DNA of 64,000 nt from Trichomonas vaginalis G3 (taxonomy: Eukaryota > Parabasalia > Trichomonadida > Trichomonadidae), in the NCBI RefSeq assembly GCF_026262505.1, contig NC_067208.1, forward strand, positions 18,981,962 through 19,045,961. Reading direction: 5' to 3'. The position numbers were made by a program, and so were the translations under genes. The notes beneath the pieces are model-generated. The model was not told where the DNA came from, made no database searches, and saw only the letters and a list, made by a program, of their open reading frames with translations. Below are positions 37,716-47,900 of this stretch, piece by piece (position 1 is the first letter of the stretch; each line of letters opens with the position of its first letter).

Positions 37716-39209
37716 AAAGTGCTATTGGTTTTGTAAACTTCTTTGCTTTCAATTCATCTGGACCGTCTCTGTCACCAGTATATTGTATTTGAACTGTACC
37801 AACAGTTGAAATACCACCCATAAAGTCTTCTGAGTCAGCAAATGGAATGCCAAGCCAAAAGTTTGAACGGTCTCCATTTGTATATTGAGTGTTTTGACCT
37901 CCTGTATGAGTCCATACTTTCACATATGGCATAATAGAACTTTGCATTTCAGGGTTAATGGTTGTTGTGAAGTTGTTGTTAAAGTTCATAGCATCTAATG
38001 TCAAGTTGTATGACCTCATATCCTCAACTGTAGAATATTCTTCTCTTGGATAGTATTTGCCATCTATGTTTATATGGTATTTAATACCAGGGTTGTAGAA
38101 GCAAGAATAGTCATTTATAGTTCGTCTGAACAGTACAAACATAGTATCTGCATGTTTCATTGCAGTTGTTAAGGCAATATCTGTTCTTGCACCTGGTTCA
38201 GCACTTTGGTTTCCAACTTCACCTGCAAAGTCTTTGACAGATATTTGGTGTATAGGGAACATAAGTGGAACTGCAATATATTTGGCAGCTAAAGCATTTG
38301 AAATATCTGGGTCCAACATATAGACTGCAAGTCTGCTTTCTATTCTCTTGCATTCAAACTTTTCGCATGTGAACTTAACTGGGTCCCAAGCAGTTCCAGC
38401 AGCATTGAAGTAGTAGTTTACTTCAGTGTTGAGGTTTGAGAAACCAAAGTCTAAGTCAACTTTGTCTTTGCAAAAGTCACAGAACTTGGCTCCACCAGTT
38501 CCAGCTACAGCAATGCTGAATGGGTCTTGTGTTGGTGCAATGACTAAGTTATTTTTGCTTGGAGTAAGTTCGATAGAAATTTTTCCTGCCCAGTTTGGCA
38601 AGTATCTTAAAAACCTGAAGATGAGGAAAGATGACAAAGGAACTCTAAGTTTCAATTTTACTTTGGTTACTGCTGCTGCAGTTTGTCCAGAAAGGTCAAC
38701 ATAAACTCCTGGAACGTTAGGGTCAAGTCTTCTTATTTTCTCAATAGTTGCATACTGGTCTGTTTGTTCTCTAGCTTGTGGTTGTACTGAGTTTCTCAAG
38801 CGAACCATTCATAGTTTGCCCATGTTACTGTTTGAACTAAGTCAGAGTTAGAATATATCTTATATCCCATGAAAACTTCTGGAGCATATTGGTATCCGAC
38901 ATAGAAAATTCCATTGCAACCTTTCTTGTCAGACAACTTGGCAGAAGGTTTTATTTCAATGTCTTGTTCCACGTATAAGAAAGAGTTGTCATAGAAATAA
39001 TATGAAACCTGTCGCAACAATATCTACTGTTGTTGAAGAACCTTCTCCAAACTCACCTACGTTTCCATAAGAAACAGCAGTTGTATATTCGTAAGTTCCA
39101 GGAACTATTTCTGACCTTCTATGGCATTGTCGCATTCGTTATACCATTCGGAAACATTTCCATTCATGGCATCCAAAACTGTTGGCGTTATATTCTGAGC
39201 GGCGTACAT
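37609..39209 (-). pseudogene. Candidate major capsid protein (double jelly roll), frameshifted
   Basis: Starts MYAAQNITPTVLDAMNG at 39209. The frame is broken near 39110, near 39010 and at about 38800, and the last 399 codons (37609-38808) are open. Features of Polinton-type capsid proteins: an N-terminal sheet (YVEQDIEIKPSAKL, EVFMGYKIYSNSDLVQTV), IRRLDPNVPGVYVDLSG, long beta-rich loops, and VPLMFPIHQISVKDF. It is the longest beta-rich protein of the element and lies between the minor capsid candidate and long structural proteins. Homology was judged from pattern and context, not from a search. Confidence 0.7.
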
Positions 39210-39240
39210 TTCATATGGGTAAAAATATAGAATAGTTGGA

Positions 39241-40199
39241 TTATATGTCATAATAGAACCCACTCCGACCAAGCTTTACTTTCTTCCTGACTGAGTTTTT
39301 AACTCTTCTTTTTCCTTCATTGCCACTACTTTCACTAGATGAAGTTACTTCTTCACTACTTTCACTTTGTTCTACTCTTCTTCTTTGGTGTCGCTTTGGT
39401 AACTTGCCCTGCTTGAAGTTGTTGCATCTTTGCATTATGTTCATCTAGTATGTTGCAAATTTCCCATGTCCTTTTTGCCTTTGGCTCTGGTCGCCCATCT
39501 CAGGTAACCTATATCCTAGAAAGAGTTTGTCATAGTCTGTATTTGAGTCTTCGCGTATTGTTTGCATGACTCTTTCCTGAGTTTCCGGTTCAAGCTCTTC
39601 AAAACAGTGCCTGTCCATATGGATATGCTCGTTTCCAAATATATGTTTTTGTAGCCATTCTGGTTTTCTTTCCATGTTACCAATATATCTTTTGTGAATG
39701 GAAAGCTTTTACCCAATCTTTCAGTCTTGCGTCGTTTATTTCTGTAGTTGGTTTATTTTGTCAAGGAACATGTTTTTCAATACTAACATTTCATTTGTAC
39801 TGTCCATTTGAGTTTTACTTAAATATTCATCCCTTCTCGGTTCATTGTCTGCAAAGTAAGTTTTTATGACATTTTGTAAACTTTCATTTGCAAGGTCATG
39901 TACAATAGGTTCTCTTCCTTCTCTGTCCATAACTTTCTTTCTAAACTCTTCACCAAATATACCATCTTTATGGTTCTGTGTAGTTCTTTGAGATAAATGT
40001 TCTAGAACGTCAGGTGTTATATTTCCATCAGCCATGTTCATTTCATACTGGTTCAAAATATCTGCATGTTTCATATCTTTCAATGGCATTAAAGCCGCGC
40101 TTAAAATACCAGCTATATCTTGTTCACCATTCAATTCCATTGCGTCTACAACTTCTTGGAATTTGGTTGTAAGTTTATGAACCACCTATCCGGATTAGC
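39241..40199 (-). pseudogene. C-terminal parts of the long structural protein, broken frames
   Basis: Open pieces 39736-40185, 39445-39675 and 39241-39444 continue the protein encoded at 40214-42139 after successive frameshifts (near 40210, 39730 and 39450). The end is serine/glutamate-rich then strongly basic (KRRVKNSVRKKVKLGRSGFYYDI), like a DNA-binding or nuclear-targeting tail. Several pieces are helical. It is probably one long gene in the ancestor. Confidence 0.65.
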
Positions 40200-40213
40200 T
40201 TTATGACCCCATC

Positions 40214-42139
40214 TCATTGTAGTTCCATAGTCTGCAGAAACAAAAGTAGGTTTGTTTCCATCTTGGTTAGGTTCTGAATGAACTTTAAACAATGTTTCAT
40301 TTCTATATTTTTGTTGAAATTTAACCTTTTATTTTCACCGAGTTCATCCAAAGATTGAACGTTAAATGCTCGTAAGTAAAAAGGGTTGTTGTATTTGTGT
40401 ACATTTTCTTTCAGTACTTCCATTCTATGCTGAATATTTTCATCTGGTGTTGGAGTCTTTTGTATGTCGGCAAACATTTTTCGATATTCTTCTACTATGT
40501 CAGCCGAATTTTTTTTAGACTCTTGGAAATATTCCATATTCTCCGCATACTCTTGTTGAGGGTCAAGATTTTTCGGCTGTTCCAAATCTTCATCTAGTTC
40601 TGTGAAGTTAGTTTCCAAAGGAAGGACTTGTTCGTTTCCTTCAGGCTCTTCTAGCTGTTGTTGCTGAACTATTTCTTCCATGTCTGGTTGTATCTGAACT
40701 TCTTCCTGCGGAGTTTCTTGTACCTCATCTGCTGGCATTTCATATATTCCGAGACCGTTTTCAACAATTTCCCTATCTAAGTCATCCGGACTCATAAACC
40801 TTTCTTCTTTCGTTCCGTCTCTATTTTTTACGCGTTTCATGACGGGAGTTGAATTGTCATTTAGCTCTGACATCAAATATCTCGGAGTAAATTCGTTCAT
40901 GTCATTTGGATGATATGCTATTAAATCATATCCCTTAGCGAGCTTGTATTTTCCAGGTTTGAAATTATATCCCCTTTGGTGCTGAGCCATAAAGCTAAAT
41001 AGGTCCGGGTCAGTATTTCCATCCTTGAACTTTCTAATAGCTTCTTTATATCTGTCACTAAAGTCAATACTATCTGGGTAACCATAGTCTTCCTTAAGCC
41101 TTTTTAAGAATTCTTGGTTTCCTTGTTCTCTACTTCTTTTATGTCCTTGCTCTGGTTGTGGAGGTGGTTGTTGTGCAGGGTTTTGAACTGTTGGTTGTTG
41201 TGCTGGTTGTGGAGGTGGTTGTTGTGCAGGGTTTTGAATTGTTGGTTGTGGAGGTGGTTGTTGTGCTGGATTTTGAACTGTTGGTTTTGCTGCATGCCTG
41301 TGTCTGTGTCCATGTGACGATGTAAATGTTTTAGGTAGTCCTGGTGCAGGTGCTTCTCTTGGAGGGTTTGGTGGTATATAAGTTCCATTAGCTAGTATAT
41401 AAGTTCCACCAGCTGGTATATAAGTTCCACCAGCTGGCACATATGTTCCATCTGCAGCGTAATGTCCTACCTGACTTTTCGTTTTTAAGAAAGCATTTAC
41501 TAGGTCTGTTTTGGTCTGTTGTAACTCTTTTTCTTGACTTTCCACAACAGTTGCTCTAACGGCGTCATAGGCACTTTGAACTGCCTGTCTCGTTGCTGCA
41601 TCTGTTATTTTCGTCATATTTTGTGCTACTTCTTTTAACTCTTTGTCAAAACCTTCAGACTTCAGTTTCTTTCCAGATGAGAAATCGTTCACTTGTTTCA
41701 CCTTACTATGAAGAGCTTCGAAGGCGTTCTTAAAGTCAGCATTTGTTAAAGCTTCATTTGAACTGTCTTCATCCGCTTGTATTTTTGTCCTTATTGACCC
41801 TATGAGTTGGGCTGCTTTGGCGTTGGCTTGGGCATCTAACCAGTCATTGTTAGCTTTTATATATTCTGCGCTTTTCATTGCCTTTTGCATGGCTGCGTCG
41901 TTATTTTTACTTTCTTGTGCTAAGTTTTCATACTGTACGGTTTGGTTTTGCAACTGTAAAAGTTTTTCTGCCTTTACATTTGCTTCAACTTCTTTTTTAT
42001 ACTCATCGCTATCCATATATGTCTTCAGGGCTTTTTGTTTTATCTCTTCATCTTTCAGTACTTTATATTGAGTAGTATGGTTTTTCAAATTTATGACATC
42101 TTGTTCCATTTTTGCTACTTCTGCTGCTTTTTCTGACAT
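40214..42139 (-). CDS. Long coiled-coil structural protein (641 residues, truncated)
   Basis: N-terminal 230 residues are coiled coil (AEVAKMEQDVINLKNHTTQYKVLKDEEI...). Then four tyrosine repeats of the type AGGTYIPAGGTYILANGTYIP (about 232-253), a proline/glutamine repeat PTxQNPAQQPPPQP (about 285-330), a globular part (EFLKRLKEDYGYPDSIDFSDR...), and an acidic segment. The last 30 residues follow a frameshift near 40330; the original continuation runs in another frame toward 40199. It begins inside the end of the gene at 42115-42591, in the -1 frame at an A6 run. Likely tegument- or core-like. Confidence 0.7.
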   Translation of the reverse strand: MSEKAAEVAKMEQDVINLKNHTTQYKVLKDEEIKQKALKTYMDSDEYKKEVEANVKAEKLLQLQNQTVQYENLAQESKNNDAAMQKAMKSAEYIKANNDWLDAQANAKAAQLIGSIRTKIQADEDSSNEALTNADFKNAFEALHSKVKQVNDFSSGKKLKSEGFDKELKEVAQNMTKITDAATRQAVQSAYDAVRATVVESQEKELQQTKTDLVNAFLKTKSQVGHYAADGTYVPAGGTYIPAGGTYILANGTYIPPNPPREAPAPGLPKTFTSSHGHRHRHAAKPTVQNPAQQPPPQPTIQNPAQQPPPQPAQQPTVQNPAQQPPPQPEQGHKRSREQGNQEFLKRLKEDYGYPDSIDFSDRYKEAIRKFKDGNTDPDLFSFMAQHQRGYNFKPGKYKLAKGYDLIAYHPNDMNEFTPRYLMSELNDNSTPVMKRVKNRDGTKEERFMSPDDLDREIVENGLGIYEMPADEVQETPQEEVQIQPDMEEIVQQQQLEEPEGNEQVLPLETNFTELDEDLEQPKNLDPQQEYAENMEYFQESKKNSADIVEEYRKMFADIQKTPTPDENIQHRMEVLKENVHKYNNPFYLRAFNVQSLDELGENKRLNFNKNIEMKHCLKFIQNLTKMETNLLLFLQTMELQ

Positions 42140-42591
42140 TTTTTCGCATATTCCTCTGTACTTAGTTCTTTCAGTTGTTCTTCTTTCTTCTTTTTCTCTA
42201 CGTTTAACTCATTGAGTTTCTTTGTGTGTCTGTCATATTCTAGTTTCTTTTCGTTTTCACTTATTTGCTTCTGTATGTCTATGTTTGACTTTTTGACATC
42301 TGTTATTTGATTTTTGAGTGAACTCAAATTCATTTGACTTTGAGGGTTATAGGCTGTTCCGTCTGCAGCTCCACCATAGCCTGCCATTTTCGCTAAAAGT
42401 GCCGCTCTTAAACCTCCACTCTGTGCACCAACAACTCGGTTTAAAAGCATAGGATTGCTTGACATTTGTTGCAACATAGTGGGGTCATTCAGCATTTGTT
42501 GTTGCAACTGTTGTTGTGGTGTTAGTCTTACTATTGGATGTTTCAATGCTCTCTTCCTCTTACGTATATTCTTACGTAGCTTACGTGGCAT
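42115..42591 (-). CDS. Basic/coiled-coil protein at the right end of B (158 residues)
   Basis: MPRKLRKNIRKRKRALKHPIV is a strongly basic N-terminus, suitable for DNA binding or nuclear import. It is followed by a glutamine-rich stretch (QQQLQQQMLNDPTMLQQM), RVVGAQSGGLRAALLAKMAGYGG and a coiled coil (NIDIQKQISENEKKLEYDRHTKKLNELNVEKKKKEEQLKEL). The last 25 bases overlap the start of the 641-residue protein in the -1 frame. It may be the N-terminal part of the same protein made by frameshifting, or a separate gene. It is the first gene inside the right TIR. Confidence 0.7.
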   Translation of the reverse strand: MPRKLRKNIRKRKRALKHPIVRLTPQQQLQQQMLNDPTMLQQMSSNPMLLNRVVGAQSGGLRAALLAKMAGYGGAADGTAYNPQSQMNLSSLKNQITDVKKSNIDIQKQISENEKKLEYDRHTKKLNELNVEKKKKEEQLKELSTEEYAKKCQKKQQK

Positions 42592-42615
42592 TTTAAGTGA
42601 AGTTAAAAAGCGGTT

Positions 42616-42679
42616 TTATACTAAACATCTTCAGGGGGCTAGAGGGGCGCAGCCCTGGAAGCCCCAATGCCTTTTTTTT
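42616..42679. repeat. Right terminal inverted repeat of Maverick B
   Basis: Reverse complement of 18247-18302 with one mismatch plus a T tract. Inside is GGGGC-GCA-GCCC. TTATGC follows at 42680-42685 as the second copy of the target duplication. Confidence 0.92.
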
Positions 42680-42779
42680 TTATGCTTAGTATTATTTCAT
42701 TTTTCTCATTCAATTTAGAATTTACGAATGTCAAAAAATTGAGAGCTGTCACTTTTGATGAATTTCTGTTTATTACAGT

Positions 42780-42873
42780 ATTTTTGGAGCATTTATATTA
42801 CATTGGTACTAAGGCTTTTGGAAAATTTACAAAATAAATTTAATATTTTGTAAATGTTATCGGTTCTTACGCT
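42780..42873. repeat. Partial copy of the 112-bp host repeat
   Basis: TATTTTTGGAGCATTTATATTAC through ATCGGTTCTTACGCTT, equal to the unit at 14457-14805. The stretch just before it (GTCACTTTTGATGAATTTCTG) is the reverse complement of what follows the array at 14811-14835. Confidence 0.9.
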
Positions 42874-42897
42874 TCCTCTCTTCATCAAGATGCTTCC

Positions 42898-43371
42898 TCA
42901 CTCCATCATGCATCCATCATGCAGCTTCCTCTCTTCATCAAGGTGCTTCCTCTCTTGATCAAGATGCTTCCTCTCTTCATCATGCAGCTTCCTCTCTTGA
43001 TCAAGATGCTTCCTCTCTTGATCAAGATGCTTCCTCTCTTGATCAAGGTGCCTCCTCTCTTCATCAAGATGCTTCCTCTCTTCAACAAAGTGCTTCCTCT
43101 CTTCTTCAAAGTACTTCCTCTCTTGATCAAGGTGCTTCCTCTCTTCAACAAAGTACTTCCTCTCTTGATCAAGATGCTTCCTCTCTTCATCAAGATGCTT
43201 CCTCTCTTCTTCAAAGTACTTCCTCTCTTGATCAAGATGCTTCCTCTCTTCATCAAGATGCTTCCTCTCTTGATCAAGATGCTTCCTCTCTTCATCAAGA
43301 TGCTTCCTCACTCCATCATGCAGCTTCCTCTCTTGATCAAGATGCTTCCTCTCTTGATAGTTAGTATACAT
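42898..43371 (-). CDS. 21-bp minisatellite encoding charged heptads (157 residues)
   Basis: About 22 units of 21 bp (CTTCCTCTCTTGATCAAGATG type). On the minus strand they read ERKHLDQ / ERKHLDE / ERKYFEE heptads from MYTNYQERK to the end, a pattern that forms a single charged alpha helix or coiled coil. Because the unit length is a multiple of three and lacks stops, other frames are open too, so coding is not proved by the open frame. The heptad composition and a start codon just before the array favour the minus strand. Its relation to element C or to host DNA is unclear. Confidence 0.45.
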   Translation of the reverse strand: MYTNYQERKHLDQERKLHDGVRKHLDEERKHLDQERKHLDEERKHLDQERKYFEEERKHLDEERKHLDQERKYFVEERKHLDQERKYFEEERKHFVEERKHLDEERRHLDQERKHLDQERKHLDQERKLHDEERKHLDQERKHLDEERKLHDGCMME

Positions 43372-43375
43372 ATCA

Positions 43376-43408
43376 AGGGTACGGAGGCACTGCGTTCCAC
43401 CGTACCCA
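43376..43408. repeat. Hairpin GGGTACGG/CCGTACCC
   Basis: Eight-base stem upstream of the heptad array with AGGCACTGCGTTCCA in the loop. Could be a terminator or structural signal. Confidence 0.6.
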
Positions 43409-43645
43409 TTATATGTGAATTTGACACTTTACAAAACCGTTAACGTATATTTTACAACACAAACGACAACACTAACTTAACCTTAAATATTTACAAAACC
43501 ACCAACCACTTCACTTCACTACTGTAAAAATAAACGTTCTCACTTACAAAAGTATTGCAACTCCTCCCATTGCTGTGCTTCACACAATACTTCATATTCT
43601 TCAGTATCGCTGCTGTCGCTCCAATCGTCAGAGTCAAAGTCACTG

Positions 43646-43867
43646 TCAAAAATAAATGTTAGTAAGTTTTGACAAAGCTAATGAAACACGTTTACCGTTT
43701 GTATCGTATGCTTGTATAAACTTTCCATTCTTCATTCCTTCATAAACGCTCAAACTAACTTTACCCTTTCTCCCTCGTATCTGATAGAATGTATTTTCAC
43801 GAGGAACGAAGAACAAGTTCTTGAACTCATGACCGTTGTAGTTTGTTATCTCAATAGTTTTCGTCAT
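43646..43867 (-). CDS. Unknown 73-residue protein
   Basis: MTKTIEITNYNGHEFKNLFFVPRENTFYQIRGRKGKVSLSVYEG... is beta-rich with a basic middle and has an AT-rich TTTATTTTTATATAA leader of the element type. Downstream, another frame encodes an acidic stretch (FDSDFDSDDWSDSSDTEEY) ending about 43540; a one-base shift would attach it as an acidic tail. Its upstream DNA (43868-44030) is repeated in inverted form at about 61030-61190. No family recognised. Confidence 0.5.
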   Translation of the reverse strand: MTKTIEITNYNGHEFKNLFFVPRENTFYQIRGRKGKVSLSVYEGMKNGKFIQAYDTNGKRVSLALSKLTNIYF

Positions 43868-44006
43868 TTATATAAAAATAAACTTAAAAATTAATGATAT
43901 CACCACCCTCACACGTATGAAAACATAGCACAAAAATAAATTTAGGGTAGATGGTTAGATCTAACCCGATTTCTAACCTCTTTTCTACCCTGTTGAATTC
44001 ATTGCT

Positions 44007-44165
44007 TTATAACTCTCTTCCTTTCTCCAACTCTTCTAACTTCTTCTTAAGTTCAGCAATGTTGTCCTCATGAAGTTTAATCTTCCTTAATATACCTTCT
44101 CTATCTAATGGTTGCTTTATCTTTCTAAACTGAACTCTACCATCGCAGTATTGTAAAATCTACGC
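44007..44165 (-). pseudogene. Remnant of a coiled-coil protein (3' end only)
   Basis: Minus-strand frame VQFRKIKQPLDREGILRKIKL...ELKKKLEELEKGREL, stop at 44007. There is no start codon; the 5' side runs into the 37-bp tandem array, which appears to have replaced it. The DNA around its stop matches 61040-61070. Confidence 0.5.
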
Positions 44166-44174
44166 TAGCTTTAT

Positions 44175-44941
44175 TTTTATCACGAATGACCTCATTCATG
44201 ACCTCATTCATGACCTCATTCATGACCTCATTGCTGACAAAAATAAATGACCTCATTCATGACCTCATTGCTGACAAAAATAAATGACCTCATTCATGAC
44301 CTCATTGCTGACAAAAATAAATGACCTCATTCATGACCTCATTCATGACCTCATTGCTGACAAAAATAAATGACCTCATTCATGACCTCATTGCTGACAA
44401 AAATAAATGACCTCATTCATGACCTCATTGCTGACAAAAATAAATGACCTCATTCATGACCTCATTCATGACCTCATTGCTGACAAAAATAAATGACCTC
44501 ATTCATGACCTCATTGCTGACAAAAATAAATGACCTCATTCATGACCTCATTCATGACCTCATTGCTGACAAAAATAAATGACCTCATTCATGACCTCAT
44601 TGCTGACAAAAATAAATGACCTCATTCATGACCTCATTGCTGACAAAAATAAATGACCTCATTCATGACCTCATTCATGACCTCATTGCTGACAAAAATA
44701 AATGACCTCATTCATGACCTCATTGCTGACAAAAATAAATGACCTCATTCATGACCTCATTGCTGACAAAAATAAATGACCTCATTCATGACCTCATTCA
44801 TGACCTCATTGCTGACAAAAATAAATGACCTCATTCATGACCTCATTGCTGACAAAAATAAATGACCTCATTCATGACCTCATTGCTGACAAAAATAAAT
44901 GACCTCATTCATGACCTCATTGCTGACAAAAATAAATGACC
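44175..44941. repeat. Tandem array of 37- and 49-bp units
   Basis: ATGACCTCATTC repeats 2 or 3 times, then ATGACCTCATTGCTGACAAAAATAA. Reading left to right the number of ATGACCTCATT words per unit is 4,2,2,3,2,2,3,2,3,2,2,3,2,2,3,2,2,2, showing a higher-order unit of 123 bp (2,2,3). It ends directly at the stop of the PolB remnant. Confidence 0.95.
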
Positions 44942-47900
44942 TCAGAACTTCAACTTACGAATAAAGCTTGTTTTAGTCGTTATTGAGAAGTTAAACTTTT
45001 CAGCAAAGCAAGGACTAGAAGACTTACATAAGTCAAATCCAATCTCTTGACCATCATGAAGTGCTTTGTAAAGTTTCATTAAACTGAACTCAGAGTCTTT
45101 GTCATATGTTCCAACAGGTATGTGAATGTTCTTATCTTCATTGTAATAACATTGTATAGCTTCAGGAAACATTTCATTTGCTGTTAAAGCAAGGACGTCT
45201 TGTTTGACACCTTTACAACGTGCATGAATGCAACTTCATTAAATCGTTAGTGAGTAAGTCTATGTAGGTCTTCTTTCCACAAAATATTGACTTGTATGCT
45301 AAACTTTGTTTTCCAGGTGTTATTTCTGCGAAGTCAGAATGAAATTGACCAAAGTTCTTTCCTATAAGTTCTCTACGTATCTCTTCTTAAACTCTGCTGC
45401 AAGCTTTGGTATGTCTTCATTGAAAATATGCATGCTATCACAGTCCTGTAAAATATTTGAAGTCCCATATCTTCAGCAGTACAGAATACTTCATTCATTA
45501 TTCTCTTCGACATTGACAGAATGTTAACACCAAGTGACAGAAGTTAAAGTGTCTGCAAATACTTTTCGTTAGCTTGAAAATAGTTTTATCTGAACCATCC
45601 AAACCTTCGAACTTCACTATATGGTTGTAGTTTCTGATGGCATATCTTATAGCATCTTTGTCATTTACTATGGTTATTTTTGACTCAATAGGAGATAGAA
45701 TAGTTTTGCCATAAATACTGTTCAGAATGAGCTTATATTTCTTGCAAAGGATTTCCTTCTTTCTTATACTTTAACCTTACTCAAACAACTTCTTTACTTC
45801 ATCTCTTTTCTAATATCTCTGTTTCCATCGTAATAGTATCCTTGCAACACTTCACATTTGACACCTTGATATTTTATGAGTCTTGTAATGTTATATGGTC
45901 AACATACATTAAACAGCAAGTGTTTGAATTCTGGGAACGTTAAGTTCTGGATTTAGTTCAGGGCCACAAACTATTAAAGGAAAGTGTCTATGTATTCCAA
46001 TCTCTGTTATCTTAATGAGAACAAAGAAGCCAGACATAAACTTTTCACCAATGGGTTCCTTTTGGTCGTCATCGAATAAATGTCTCATGAGATACTCTGT
46101 GCTTAACATTTCTTTTTCATAACCTTTGGAATACCTTCTAAAGTATAAAGTCTTGCTATAGCTGATGGATATAATGAAACAGCGTCGAAATCAGCAATGA
46201 GTTTCTTTTCGCTCTTTTGTTTCATGTTATCTGACAGCATACATCTTCCACCTTGAATACAGCGTGAAATAAATTTCTTGGTTTATTTGAGAGGTCATAT
46301 AAATTTCCATTCGGGAAGTACACTCTGTTCTCAAACAATTTGTTAGCAATAGAACAAATACTAACGTAGTCATAAACGTTTAAATCAATTCTTTCATATG
46401 TCATGCGGAACTTAACAAAACCTTCTCTTAAAATTCTTACATCTTGTTTGCAATAAAATGAGCTATATTTTTCTAAATCGAAATGGTTCTCATCTATTCT
46501 GCAACCTTTGAGAATCTATGTTTTCATGAACGTATCCCGCATCATGGATAAACTTACACGCTTCAGAAATGACACCAGTTCTGTTGTTTCATTTGCTAAC
46601 AAACAACTGCTGTAGTAGTTGTATGGAAATACTTCTTTCGGTCCTTTGTAAGTTAAACATAGCAGGAAATAGTTTAAGCTTCTTATTTATAACACTGTAA
46701 GAGTCTTTTATAATAATTGCCCTTCCTTTATATAAGCCAGTTATTTGCATTGTTCGTGAACCTTTAATGATGGGAGTTCCTTTCACTTCTGTCATGTGTC
46801 TTAGATGAAGTTTATATCATAATTGAGGTTATGGAAATATATTAAACTCTTGTCAGGAAGTCGTTCCAAAAATTCTGTTGCACAGTTCTGACCCCAAATG
46901 CTTTCACTCACTGAACCATCTTCACTGTCATAACAAATGTTAAAGGCTTTATGAAAGCCGTCTGTGCTACATTCAAAGTCAGCAAAGAAAACGTGCTCAG
47001 GAATGAACTTACATTTAGCTTTATTTACTTCTTTTGACTCGGCTTTCTTCTTCAGCTGTACACAATACTTTGGAAGTATGTCAAATCTTTAAATGGTGCA
47101 AGGTTCTGTTTATATAAGTCAGTCGTATATGTGAAAAGTTCTCCATAAGAAATAGGTTCGAAATATTTGCACTCCACAAATTTTTCATAACATCCCATAA
47201 CAGTGTTGTTCTATCATAACGAACTACATATTTGTTCTCTCTCTTTGTAAAATCTTCATCTGTTTCTCAATGTTACTCCACCACACTCCTTCAAGATTTC
47301 TATATAGTTGCGAATGAAATATGTTGTCATTGGTAATCTTTCGTTTAGCATGTATGGTCTTCAACAAGAAGTAAGTCAAGAGTTTAACAGTTTCACATTC
47401 TTTTGGTATGTATCTCTTTATTTCATTATTGTCTTGAGTCATTGAAGTAACCAATGGTAACATTAAATGCTATACCTGTTGCGTCAGAAATTTCTTGTAC
47501 TTTACTTTGAGGAAAGTCTCTAACACGAATGACTTCTCTCATGTGGTCAATAGTTTCTTCATTTACTCCAGCCTGAATGCAAGCATAAACGAAGCAGTTA
47601 TCTTCTGTCATAAGTGTTGCAGTTCTTTTGTTCAGTTCATTGAAGATTTGGTAGCGCTCAAGATTTATAGGTAATGTGCAAAGATACTTCCAGAACTGAC
47701 CGCTTCTCTTCTTATAAAACTTCTTTTCACCATTATCTTTTCCAAAAGCTTTCTATAAGTGCTGGGTTCCTGTTTGCTTAAGAGCTTCCAAAATGGCTTT
47801 CTGTCATTTGTCAGTGTGCTTTCATCTCTATATGGTCTCTTTTTTGGTTTGCCTTTCTTTACATCTGACATCGTTAAGCCTTCATATTCTGTTAAATCAT

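Larger units (their letters stand above)
18230..42679 (+). mobile_element. Maverick/Polinton B, complete (24,450 bp)
   Basis: It has matching terminal inverted repeats, a 6-bp target duplication, and the expected gene set: methyltransferase, fibre, integrase, PolB, KilA-N genes, packaging ATPase, SF3 helicase, candidate minor and major capsid proteins and long structural proteins. Intact genes include fibre, integrase, PolB and several conserved proteins. Frameshifts affect methyltransferase, ATPase, helicase, both capsid candidates and one KilA-N gene, so it is probably not autonomous now. Confidence 0.95.

Noticed and set aside
42919-43443. Plus-strand 174-codon frame in the heptad minisatellite
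   Set aside because: A 21-bp repeat without stops opens several frames; the translation is a monotonous hydrophobic repeat.
44175-44941. CRISPR or coding repeat
   Set aside because: No spacers; all frames contain stops or lack a start linked to a gene.
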